DNA of 64,000 bases from Bradyrhizobium sp. CCBAU 51765 (lineage in GTDB: Bacteria; Pseudomonadota; Alphaproteobacteria; Rhizobiales; Xanthobacteraceae), in contig NZ_CP030038.1 in the NCBI RefSeq assembly GCF_015291725.1, forward strand, positions 6,561,001 to 6,625,000. Reading direction: 5' to 3'. Below are positions 51,930 through 59,706 of the stretch, one piece after another. The notes beneath the pieces were generated by a model. The model ran no database searches. It had not been told where the DNA came from and saw nothing but the letters and a program-made list of their open reading frames with translations. Within the stretch, counting starts at the first letter, position 1; the number at the start of each line of letters is the position of its first letter. Position numbers and translations under genes: made by a program.

Positions 51930-52418
51930 TCAGGCGGCGCGAGGTGCGTCCGCGCCGGCATCGCGCCCTTCCGGGATCTTGTCGTTCGCCATCAGCTTGG
52001 CGAGGTCGAAGATCACGACGAACTTCTCGCCTTTGCGACCGATGCCGGCGGCATAGTCGGACTGCCATTTGCCGCCGATCTCGGGGATGGGCTCGATCGC
52101 CTGCTCGTCGATGTCGGTGACTTCGAATACGCAGTCGGCGACAAAGCCGACGCCGACCAGGCGGTCCTTCATCGGCACGTCGAGGATGATGATGCGGGTG
52201 GCTTCGGTGGACGGCACGCCCGGCAGCCCGAGCTTGGTCCGGAGGTCGACGATCGGATAGCCGCTGCCGCGCACGTCGATCATGCCGAGCAGGAAGTTCG
52301 GGGCGTGCGGAAGCCGCGAGATCGGCCGCATGTCGAGGATCTCACGGACATTGCGGATGCTGATGCCGAACGTCTCGCCGGCGAGCCCGAGCGTCAGATA
52401 TTGCGAGGTTGCGGCCAT
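51930..52418 (-). CDS. cheW: CheW coupling protein (copy 1)
   Basis: Adaptor of 162 residues that links receptors to CheA. The start at 52418 (MAATSQYLTLGLAGETFGIS) follows an in-frame run that is not needed. The two SH3-like halves are clear: FGISIRNVREILDMRPISRL and FLLGMIDVRGSGYPIVDLRT (the usual NVRG region reads DVRG). LVGVGFVADCVFEVTDIDEQ and FVVIFDLAKLMAN follow. It is located between the two mcp genes and is only moderately similar to the second CheW at 54222-54683. Confidence 0.92.
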   Translation of the reverse strand: MAATSQYLTLGLAGETFGISIRNVREILDMRPISRLPHAPNFLLGMIDVRGSGYPIVDLRTKLGLPGVPSTEATRIIILDVPMKDRLVGVGFVADCVFEVTDIDEQAIEPIPEIGGKWQSDYAAGIGRKGEKFVVIFDLAKLMANDKIPEGRDAGADAPRAA

Positions 52419-52484
52419 GATGCAGTCCAAGGATCCGGATGTTGGCAAATGAATGCGGTCCGGCATAACGGCCGGACCTGCTAA

Positions 52485-54185
52485 TCAACGCTGGAAGTCG
52501 GCGTCGCGGTCGTCTTCGCCGTCATGCATGTCGAAGGCGAAGCCACCACCGCCACCGGCGACCTTCATCGCGCGTGCCGGTTTGCGGACGGGGGCCGGCT
52601 TCTTCGTCTCGCGATCCACAGCCGCCATATGCGCAGCCTTGGCCCGGAGCTGACCGACGGCGCGGTCGATAGGCTCGGCCGCGGCATTCGCCTTGCGTGC
52701 CGTGTGCTCGATCCGGAAGAACGAGATGGTGGACTGGAGCTGCTCGGCCTGCGAGGCGAGCTCCTCCGAGGTCGAGGACACCTGCTCGGATGCGCTGGCG
52801 TTCTGCTGGCCGACCTTGTCGAGCTGCTGGATCGCCTGGTTGATCTGGGCCGAGCCCACGTCCTGCTCGCGGCAGGCCGCGGTGATCTCCTGCACCAGTT
52901 CCGCGGTCTTCTTGATGTCGGGCACGAGCTTGGACAGCATTTGGCCCGCCTCTTGCGCGACCTTGACGCTCTCGGTCGAGAGCGTGCCGATATCTGCCGC
53001 GGCCGCCTGACTGCGCTCGGCGAGCTTGCGCACCTCGGAGGCGACCACCGCAAAGCCCTTGCCGTGCTCGCCTGCGCGCGCCGCTTCCACCGCCGCGTTG
53101 AGCGCGAGCAGGTCGGTCTGGCGCGCGATCTCCTGCACGATCGTGATCTTCTCGGCGATGGTCTGCATCGCCTCGACGGCACGACCGACGGCGACACCGC
53201 TGGCTTCGGCGTCCTTGGCAGATTGCGCCGCAATCTTCTCGGTCTGGTTGGCGTTGTCGGCGTTCTGTTTCACGTTGGAGGCCATTTCCTCCATCGAGGA
53301 GGAGGCTTCCTCGGCGGACGATGCCTGCTCGGTCGCGCCCTGGGAGAGCTGCTCGGCGCTGGCGGAGAGCTCCTGGCTGCCGGCCGAGACGTTCTGCGCC
53401 GCCGTAATCGCCTCGGTGACGATCTGCCGGAGCTTCTCGACCATCACGTTCAGCGACCTGACGAGATCTCCGATCTCATCGTTGCTCGCCGAGGGGATGG
53501 TCCGGCTGAGATCACCCTCCGCGACCGCGCCCGCAAGGCCAACAGCCCTTCCGAGCGAACGACTGATCGAGATGGAAATCCACAGCGCAGCCCCGATCGC
53601 AACCGCCAGCGAGACGCCGATCAGCATCGTCAGCAAGAGTTGGGCCTGGTGCCCCTCTGCCTTGGATTGGACAGCCTGCTCGGCCATCTGCTTCTTCGTG
53701 TTGACGACATAGGCCCCCATGGCTTCCATCGCGTCCGCGACGACCTTGCGGCCGTCACCCATCGAGCGCTCCATGGCCTTGGTCTTGTCAGTTTTCGCAA
53801 GCCGAAGCGTCTCTTCCTGGTACGTATTCATCTTGGCGTAGGTGGCTGCAAAGCTGTCGAGCAGCTTCCGGCCCCCCTCGCTGGCGAGCGCGTAGACCTC
53901 GTCCCTGGTCCTCGTCGCTTCGTCGCGAAGCCTCGCGGCCTCAGCGGCAAACTGCTCGGCCTGAGCTTCCGTTCCAAGAACTGCGTTCTTTTCGGCGCGC
54001 AGCTGAAGCAGAATATCCTTTTCGATCTGCGTTGCCTTCTCCATCCGGTTTGCACGCAGGACCATGCTGTCGGCGGTGGCCATCATGTCGCCGAGCTTCA
54101 TGTACGACACGCCGCCCGCGAGCCCGGACAGGACAATGACCAAGCCAAACGCAGTGGCAAGCTTTGCTTTGACGGTAAATCTCAT
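52485..54185 (-). CDS. methyl-accepting chemotaxis protein (mcp 2)
   Basis: Sister of mcp 1, 566 residues long, with the same start (MRFTVKAKLATAFG) and ending (GEDDRDADFQR). The periplasmic domain differs much more than the signalling domain, which is nearly identical over about 300 residues. It is 33 residues shorter, and the difference falls at the HAMP exit: LNVMVEKLRQIV here against LNAMTVNLNQTAAV and an added block there. Membrane helices lie near residues 10-30 and 190-212. It shares the intact tip motif (DLLALNAAVEAARAGEHGKG). It would sense a different ligand while feeding the same CheA. Confidence 0.93.
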   Translation of the reverse strand: MRFTVKAKLATAFGLVIVLSGLAGGVSYMKLGDMMATADSMVLRANRMEKATQIEKDILLQLRAEKNAVLGTEAQAEQFAAEAARLRDEATRTRDEVYALASEGGRKLLDSFAATYAKMNTYQEETLRLAKTDKTKAMERSMGDGRKVVADAMEAMGAYVVNTKKQMAEQAVQSKAEGHQAQLLLTMLIGVSLAVAIGAALWISISISRSLGRAVGLAGAVAEGDLSRTIPSASNDEIGDLVRSLNVMVEKLRQIVTEAITAAQNVSAGSQELSASAEQLSQGATEQASSAEEASSSMEEMASNVKQNADNANQTEKIAAQSAKDAEASGVAVGRAVEAMQTIAEKITIVQEIARQTDLLALNAAVEAARAGEHGKGFAVVASEVRKLAERSQAAAADIGTLSTESVKVAQEAGQMLSKLVPDIKKTAELVQEITAACREQDVGSAQINQAIQQLDKVGQQNASASEQVSSTSEELASQAEQLQSTISFFRIEHTARKANAAAEPIDRAVGQLRAKAAHMAAVDRETKKPAPVRKPARAMKVAGGGGGFAFDMHDGEDDRDADFQR

Positions 54186-54221
54186 TTCCAGCCCCTACAG
54201 ATCTCGCCCCGAGACCTCATT

Positions 54222-54683
54222 TCAATTCAGAATGCGTTCCATGTTGGGAACGATGACGAACTCTTCACGCCACTTCGCGATAAAGCGAATGAACTCTGGT
54301 TTCCAATGCATGCCGACGCGTGGCGTCTGCTGCACATCCGTCTGCGCGATCTCCGTGACTTCGTAGACCTTGTCGGCGGTGAGGCCGACCAGAACCGGTT
54401 CGCCGTCGAAATCGAGTTCGATGACGACGATGCGCGTGTCGGCCGAGTCGTCGAGCTGCGGCATGCCGAAGCGAATGCGCAGGTCGGCGAGCGGAATGAC
54501 GTTGCCGCGCACGTTGATCACGCTGGGAACGAAGGCGCGCGCACCCGCCACCTTGGTCACGGGGACGGGATCTATGATCTCGCGCACGAGACCGGCGTCG
54601 AGTGCAAATTTCTCCTCGCCGAGGCCGATCATCACGACCTGCATTGCGCCGCTCTGATGCTCGCTGTCCAAATTCCCGTTCAT
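54222..54683 (-). CDS. cheW: CheW coupling protein (copy 2)
   Basis: CheW of 153 residues. The start at 54683 shares a base with the cheA stop codon (TGATG), so the pair is translationally coupled. The CheW fold is recognisable: EEKFALDAGLVREIIDPVPV, FVPSVINVRGNVIPLADLRI, RIVVIELDFDGEPVLVGLTA and KVYEVTEI. The central NVRGNVIPLADLR block is canonical. Tight coupling to cheA suggests it is the main partner of this CheA. The frame is open far upstream only because it overlaps cheA. Confidence 0.93.
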   Translation of the reverse strand: MNGNLDSEHQSGAMQVVMIGLGEEKFALDAGLVREIIDPVPVTKVAGARAFVPSVINVRGNVIPLADLRIRFGMPQLDDSADTRIVVIELDFDGEPVLVGLTADKVYEVTEIAQTDVQQTPRVGMHWKPEFIRFIAKWREEFVIVPNMERILN

Positions 54684-56758
54684 CACGCCGCCTCGTTGAT
54701 ATGCTGCTTCTCGACCTTCGACTGCGCCAGCGAGACCAGCTGCGCGACGTCGAGGATCAGAGCCGCCGTGCCGTCGCCAAGGATCGTCGCGCCGGAGAAG
54801 ATCGTGACGTCGGAGTGCAGCTTGGAGAGCGACTTGATCACGGTCTGGTGGTTGCCGATGATCTGGTCCGCGACGAGGCCGACGCGGCTCTCGCCTGTAG
54901 AGATGATGATCGTCTTCTGGTGCTTGTCCGGCGAACCGGACGAAGACATGATCTCGCGCAGCCGCAAGAACGGCACGAGGTTGCCGCGCACATTCAGGAA
55001 GTTGCGGCCGCGCGAACGTTCGTCCTCGGCCGTCAGCTCGACGCACTCCTCCACCGCCGACAGCGGAATGATGTAGCGTCCCTCGCCGACGCGGATCAGG
55101 AGGCCTTCGATGATCGCGAGCGTCAAGGGCAGGCGCAGCGTCACGGTAGTGCCCTGTCCCGGCCTGGTCGACAAATCGATCGTGCCGCGCATGTTCTCGA
55201 TGGTGCGCTTGACCACGTCCATGCCGACGCCGCGGCCCGACAGCGCCGAGATGGTCTGGGCGGTCGAGAAGCCCGGGTGGAACAGGAATTGATGGATCTC
55301 GTGATCGGTCAGCACGGCGCCGGCGGCAATCAGCCCCTGCTCTTCCGCCTTCGCGCGGATGCGCGCGGTGTTGAGGCCGCCGCCATTGTCCTTCACGGTG
55401 ACCAGCACCTGCGCGCCGGAGTGGACGGCGGCGAGCTCGATCCGGCCCTGCTCGGCCTTGCCATTGGCAGCGCGCGTGGCGGTGTCTTCGATGCCGTGGT
55501 CGATGGCATTGCGGATCAGGTGCACCAGCGGGTCGGCCAGGCACTCGATCATGGTCTTGTCGAGCTCGGTATCCTCACCTGTGGTGACGAATTCGACCGG
55601 CTTGGACAGATCCCGCGACAGATCGTGCACGAGCCGGCGGAAGCGGCCGAACAAGGAGCCGATCGGCACCATGCGTGCACCTATCGTGGTGTCGCGCAAA
55701 GACGAGGCAAGGCGCTCGATCTCCTCGGCGATCATCTTGATCGAGAGGTCGGAGCCGGAGGCGGCGAGCTGGGTCAGCCGCGCCTGCGCGATCACGAGCT
55801 CGCCGACGCGGTCCATCAGCTCGTCAAGGCGTTCGGCCTGGACGCGGACGGTGGCGATGCCGCGCTCTTCGCGCTTGGCTTCGGGTTTCGGCTCCGGCCT
55901 CGGTTCAGATTTGGGCTCGCTCTTGGCGACGGGCTGGTCGGCGACCGGCGCGGCGGGAAGCTCTACCGGGGGCACAGGCGTCTCGGCCATGGGCCCCGGC
56001 TCCTCGTCGAGGAGCTGAAAGAGCGGTGCAGGCGCGGGCGGTTCGACATGCTCGAGCGGCGAGAGCGTCAACTTCAACTCGTCCTGGACGAACATGAAGA
56101 CGTCGTCGATCGCATCCTTGTCGCAGGCCGCGTGCAGCTTGACGTCCCACTTCAGATAGCAGTCTTCCGGCTCCATCTCGTCGAGGAACGGGACGCCGTC
56201 GGTGACAGGCACGACGAAGCACGGGCCGAGCTTGCAGAGATCTTCCAACAGGTCGAGCGGATTCGAGCCGTTGCGCAGGATATGGGATTCGAATTCCAGA
56301 TAGAGGTGCCAGCCGGCCTGCTTGCTGCCGGCAGGAGCCAGCGAGGCCGCCTCGGCGATCTCGACGACCGGAGCGTCAGACCTGTCGGCCGAGACGAAGC
56401 GCTTGAGATCGTCGAGAATGGCTTCGCCGATAATGTCGTCGGTCGACTGCGGATCCTCGATCAACGCGCGGATGTAGTCCTTGGCAGCGAGCGCGACCGA
56501 GATCAGTTCCTGCGTCGGCTTGATCTCGCCCTTGCGGACACGGTCGAAGGCGGTCTCGAATTCGTGGGTGAAGGAGGCGACCTTGTCGAAACCGAACATG
56601 GCGCCCGACCCCTTGATCGTGTGCAGGGCGCGGAAGGCGGAATCGACCAGTTCGCGGTCATCGGGACGCTGGCCGAGATCGAGCAAGGCCCCTTCAAGAA
56701 CTTCAAAGAGCTCACTGGCTTCCTGACGAAAGACCTCGGTCGGGTCCATTGCGCTCAT
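54683..56758 (-). CDS. cheA: chemotaxis histidine kinase
   Basis: CheA of 691 residues. P1 carries the phospho-accepting His near residue 46 (FRALHTIKGSGAMFGFD). A CheY/CheB-docking-like region and a Pro/Glu-rich linker (about 260-305) follow. Then come the dimerisation helices (RLDELMDRVGELVIAQ), the ATPase domain with the N box (DPLVHLIRNAIDHGIED) and G boxes (VKDNGGGLN, LSGRGVGMDVV), and the CheW-like P5 domain. The start overlaps the cheY stop by 4 bp (ATGA). A start at codon 4 (MDPTEVF) is possible. It would phosphorylate CheY, CheB and perhaps the divergent HD-GYP regulator. Confidence 0.95.
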   Translation of the reverse strand: MSAMDPTEVFRQEASELFEVLEGALLDLGQRPDDRELVDSAFRALHTIKGSGAMFGFDKVASFTHEFETAFDRVRKGEIKPTQELISVALAAKDYIRALIEDPQSTDDIIGEAILDDLKRFVSADRSDAPVVEIAEAASLAPAGSKQAGWHLYLEFESHILRNGSNPLDLLEDLCKLGPCFVVPVTDGVPFLDEMEPEDCYLKWDVKLHAACDKDAIDDVFMFVQDELKLTLSPLEHVEPPAPAPLFQLLDEEPGPMAETPVPPVELPAAPVADQPVAKSEPKSEPRPEPKPEAKREERGIATVRVQAERLDELMDRVGELVIAQARLTQLAASGSDLSIKMIAEEIERLASSLRDTTIGARMVPIGSLFGRFRRLVHDLSRDLSKPVEFVTTGEDTELDKTMIECLADPLVHLIRNAIDHGIEDTATRAANGKAEQGRIELAAVHSGAQVLVTVKDNGGGLNTARIRAKAEEQGLIAAGAVLTDHEIHQFLFHPGFSTAQTISALSGRGVGMDVVKRTIENMRGTIDLSTRPGQGTTVTLRLPLTLAIIEGLLIRVGEGRYIIPLSAVEECVELTAEDERSRGRNFLNVRGNLVPFLRLREIMSSSGSPDKHQKTIIISTGESRVGLVADQIIGNHQTVIKSLSKLHSDVTIFSGATILGDGTAALILDVAQLVSLAQSKVEKQHINEAA

Positions 56759-57120
56759 GTACGCACCAACTTGCCGACCACGGCGAGCAGCTGTTCAGGC
56801 TTGAAGGGCTTGGTGATCCAGCCGGTGGCGCCGGCGCTCTTGGCTTCCTGCTTCACCGTGTCGTTGGATTCGGTGGTCAGGAACACGATGGGCATGCCGA
56901 CCGCGCTCGGCAGCTTGCGCAGTGCGCGGATCAGCTCCAGCCCGTTCATGACGGGCATGTTGAGGTCGGTGATCACGAGGTCGAGCTTGCCGGCCTGCGC
57001 CTTGGCGAGCCCTTGCGCACCGTCGCCGGCCTCGATCACGTTGTGACCGGCCGGCTCGAGCACGACCTTGATCATTTGGCGAATGCTGGGGGAATCGTCG
57101 ACGGTAAGAATCGTGGCCAT
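56755..57120 (-). CDS. cheY: CheY-like single-domain response regulator
   Basis: Receiver domain alone, 121 residues: acidic pair and start (TILTVDDSPSIRQMIK), phospho-acceptor Asp near 53 (LVITDLNMPVMNGLEL), conserved Thr (IVFLTTESN) and Lys near 104 (GWITKPFKPEQL). It would carry the CheA signal to its target. Whether it binds a flagellar motor or another output cannot be told here. The gene is coupled to the STAS gene before it (TGATG) and to cheA after it (ATGA overlap), so the four are translated as a unit. Confidence 0.93.
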   Translation of the reverse strand: MATILTVDDSPSIRQMIKVVLEPAGHNVIEAGDGAQGLAKAQAGKLDLVITDLNMPVMNGLELIRALRKLPSAVGMPIVFLTTESNDTVKQEAKSAGATGWITKPFKPEQLLAVVGKLVRT

Positions 57121-57443
57121 CAGGTGCCATCTTTCTTTTGCGGGAAGTGCTGATCGATCATCGCCTCGCTGGTGAAGCCAGCACGGCGAAGGGTGTTGCG
57201 CAGAGACTGGGAGAATGACGTGAGCACCACCGGACGGCCTTGGGCCTCGCCCGTCTTGGCGGTCGACAGCAGAAGCTGGATCGAGGTCACGTCGGCCTTG
57301 TCGACGCTCGAGCAGTCGATCTCGAGTCGCTCCTGGCGGCCGAAGGCCTCGCGAATGAGCTCATAGACGCTGCGAATGGCCGCAATGCTGCAATCGGCGG
57401 GCAACCGCAACGACCACTTCGGCTCCGAGGGATTGAGCGCCAT
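57120..57443 (-). CDS. STAS-domain protein of the chemosensory operon
   Basis: The gene encodes 107 residues from the ATG at 57443 (MALNPSEPKWSLRLPADCSI); the frame is open further up but the start gives the standard fold. STAS domain (anti-sigma antagonist-like): the strand-turn-helix EIDCSSVDKADVTSIQLLLS holds the switch loop, where a Ser/Thr is often phosphorylated (here SSVDKADVTS), followed by RPVVLTSFSQSLRNTL. It ends with HFPQKKDGT. STAS partners are found in some non-flagellar chemosensory systems. It is first in the operon and overlaps the cheY start by 1 bp. Confidence 0.85.
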   Translation of the reverse strand: MALNPSEPKWSLRLPADCSIAAIRSVYELIREAFGRQERLEIDCSSVDKADVTSIQLLLSTAKTGEAQGRPVVLTSFSQSLRNTLRRAGFTSEAMIDQHFPQKKDGT

Positions 57444-57694
57444 CGCTGCACCCGCCTTTGCTAGAATTCCGCCACTCGTTTGACGCGAATCGAGTGAGCA
57501 AACTCCTAACACGGGCATCCGTACAACTACGGGTCACACTTGCTCGGAATTCGCGCAACTGTGCGCAAGCGTGTACAACCTGCTGAGATGTCATCGAGAC
57601 GTGCGCATCCGTGCGGCCGTTTGCTTCGCGTTAAATTCGCTTGGACTATGGCTGGGGTTCGTGTCTTTGCCAGCGAAGAGAGCCCCGGCCACCG
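57444..57694. promoter_or_regulatory. divergent control region, chemosensory operon and HD-GYP gene
   Basis: These 251 bp separate the two divergent transcription units and should hold both promoters. Short GTAC- and TGTGCGCA-like repeats (57555-57580) are visible. No clear sigma-factor motif can be assigned by eye. Confidence 0.35.
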
Positions 57695-58774
57695 ATGCTG
57701 ACCCAAGCGCTCGTGGTTGATGACAGCCGCTCCGTCCTCAACTTTCTGAAACGTCACATCGAGGCGGGAGGTCTGGTCGAGGCCACCACCTTCCTCGATC
57801 CCGTGGAGGCGCTGGCCTGCGCGCAGGAGCGCGTTTTCGATCTGGTGCTGGTCGACTACGAGATGCCGCATATGGACGGCATCAGCTTCATCCGCACCTT
57901 CCGCAGGCTACCCGGCTGCACCGACATCCCGATCGCGATGATCACCTCGCGTCAGACCGATGACGTCAAGATGGAAGCGCTGCAGGCCGGTGCAACCGAT
58001 TTTCTGCCCAAGCAGCCGCAAAGCCTTGAGATGACGGTGCGCCTGCGGAATTTAATTCAGCTTGGTGCAGCCGTGCGCAAGCTCAACGACCGCGCTGCGC
58101 ATCTGGCCAGCGACGTCGCAGCAGCAACGCGAAAGCTCGGCGAGCGCGAGGAGGAGATCATCCTGCGGCTCGCGCTCGCGGTCGAATACCGCGACAACGA
58201 CACCGGCGAGCACACGCTGCGGGTCGCCAGATACAGCCGTATCATCGCCGACCAGCTCGGCCTGCCGGCCCGGCTGTGCCGCGACATCTATCTGGCCGCT
58301 CCCCTGCACGATGTCGGCAAGGTCGCCATTCCCGACAACATTCTGCTCAAGCCGGGCAAACTCACCGACGACGAGATGGCGGTGATCCGGACGCATGCGA
58401 CGATCGGCGAGCGGATCCTGGCCGATTCCAGCTGCGAGCTGATTCAGCTCGGCGCGCAAATTGCCGCAGGCCATCACGAGCGCTGGGACGGCGCGGGCTA
58501 TCCGAACGGCCTCAAGGCGGATGAAATCCCGGTCGCCGCGCGCGTGGTCGCAGTTGCCGATGTCTTCGATGCCCTGACGACACGGCGGCCATACAAGGAG
58601 CCGATATCGCTCGAGGCGGCGCGCAATTACCTGGCTGAGAACGCGGGCCGGCAGTTCGATCCAGCCTGCGTCGAGGCTTTCCTGTCGCGCTGGGACGAGG
58701 TGGTCGAGATCGCCGCCGGCCAGCGGACGACCGCTTTTCAGAGGACCGATGCCCCTCTCGCTCCGTCGCAGTGA
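57695..58774 (+). CDS. response regulator with HD-GYP c-di-GMP phosphodiesterase domain
   Basis: Predicted protein of 359 residues from the ATG at 57695. The N-terminal receiver domain has Asp pairs (TQALVVDDSRSV), the acceptor Asp near 52 (LVLVDYEMPHMDG), Thr (MITSRQT) and Lys (FLPKQP). The HD-GYP domain follows with the metal-binding HD pair (APLHDVGKVAIPDNIL), NDTGEHTLRVARYS, and the GYP signature (HHERWDGAGYPNGLKADEIP). These intact motifs predict hydrolysis of cyclic di-GMP, controlled by phosphorylation. It is divergent from the che operon, so CheA may phosphorylate it. This gives the pathway a route to second-messenger output and possibly EPS control (inference). Confidence 0.92.
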   Translation: MLTQALVVDDSRSVLNFLKRHIEAGGLVEATTFLDPVEALACAQERVFDLVLVDYEMPHMDGISFIRTFRRLPGCTDIPIAMITSRQTDDVKMEALQAGATDFLPKQPQSLEMTVRLRNLIQLGAAVRKLNDRAAHLASDVAAATRKLGEREEEIILRLALAVEYRDNDTGEHTLRVARYSRIIADQLGLPARLCRDIYLAAPLHDVGKVAIPDNILLKPGKLTDDEMAVIRTHATIGERILADSSCELIQLGAQIAAGHHERWDGAGYPNGLKADEIPVAARVVAVADVFDALTTRRPYKEPISLEAARNYLAENAGRQFDPACVEAFLSRWDEVVEIAAGQRTTAFQRTDAPLAPSQ

Positions 58775-59018
58775 GTGTGGCGGAGAGCGGTTCGACCGAG
58801 GGTCGTTCGGCCGGGGCCGTCCCGACCGCCTGACATTGGCGATCCGCCAACATCTTGCTGCGGCTTCATTTTTCTCCGGTCGCCGGTTTGAACCTGTTCC
58901 TGCTAGAGTGGCACCAATAACCAAGAGTGATTCTGGTCACACTTGCCCGGACGCCCTGCTGCTACGCATTGAACCGGGACGGGGCGGCAGAGCATCGTCG
59001 AATTGGATGAGAATTCCC

Positions 59019-59687
59019 ATGAAAAGCCTGATTGGCGCCTGTGTCGGCGTGTTTTTCCTTGCGGCTCCCGCTTTGGCGCAGACTCCTGCCGCGATCGTCG
59101 AGGACGTCCAGGGCAAGGTCGACGGCATCGCGTTCATGGACTATGTGGCGCCGGGCAAGATCATCAAGCTCGGACCGAAGGCCAGCATCACGCTCAGCTA
59201 CCTCAAATCGTGTGAGCGCGAGACGATCAGCGAGGGCGTCGTTCTGGTCGGCACAGAGCAGAGCACCGTACAGCTGGGCGAGGTCAAGCGGGAGAAGGTG
59301 CCCTGCGATACCAATGCGGCAAAACTGTCGGAGCGCCAGGCGAACCAGAGTGCCGCAACGTCCTTCCGCAGCGTGGGGCCGGACGCCAAGAGCACCCCGT
59401 CCAAGCTGCCGACGCTCTACGGTGTCGCACCACTGGTGCAGGCGAGGAGCGGGGGCACGCTGGTGATCGAACGCACCGACGGCAAGGAGCCCACGATCAC
59501 CGTGCCGCTCAGGAACGAAACCATGGTCGGCGGCAAGTTCTATGACTTCGCCAAGGCCGGGAAATCGTTGACCCCGGGCGGCAGCTATCTCGCCATTCTC
59601 GGCGCCAAGCGCTACGCCTTCCAGATCGACGCCAGCGCCACGTCATCGCCGACGCCGATCGTCGGCCGCCTGCTGCGGCTCGAATAG
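59019..59687 (+). CDS. secreted FecR-like protein
   Basis: The gene encodes 222 residues from the ATG at 59019 with a signal peptide (LIGACVGVFFLAAPALAQ). The mature protein is beta-rich. A first domain has PGKIIKLGPKASITLSYLKS, which resembles the FecR-type fold where a leader signal passes to an anti-sigma partner. Two or three Cys occur early (SCERE and VPCDT). A second beta segment ends LRLE. It stops 19 bp before the adenylate cyclase start on the same strand, so the two are almost surely one operon, suggesting a periplasmic input to the CHASE2 sensor. Confidence 0.65.
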   Translation: MKSLIGACVGVFFLAAPALAQTPAAIVEDVQGKVDGIAFMDYVAPGKIIKLGPKASITLSYLKSCERETISEGVVLVGTEQSTVQLGEVKREKVPCDTNAAKLSERQANQSAATSFRSVGPDAKSTPSKLPTLYGVAPLVQARSGGTLVIERTDGKEPTITVPLRNETMVGGKFYDFAKAGKSLTPGGSYLAILGAKRYAFQIDASATSSPTPIVGRLLRLE

Positions 59688-59706
59688 GCGGCTCCGCGAA
59701 GGCGCG

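Noticed and set aside
52524..55076. 850-codon plus-strand frame
   Set aside because: Shadow of mcp 2, cheW and cheA on the opposite strand; no domain signal.
54602..57046. 814-codon plus-strand frame
   Set aside because: Antisense to cheA and cheY, which are unambiguous.
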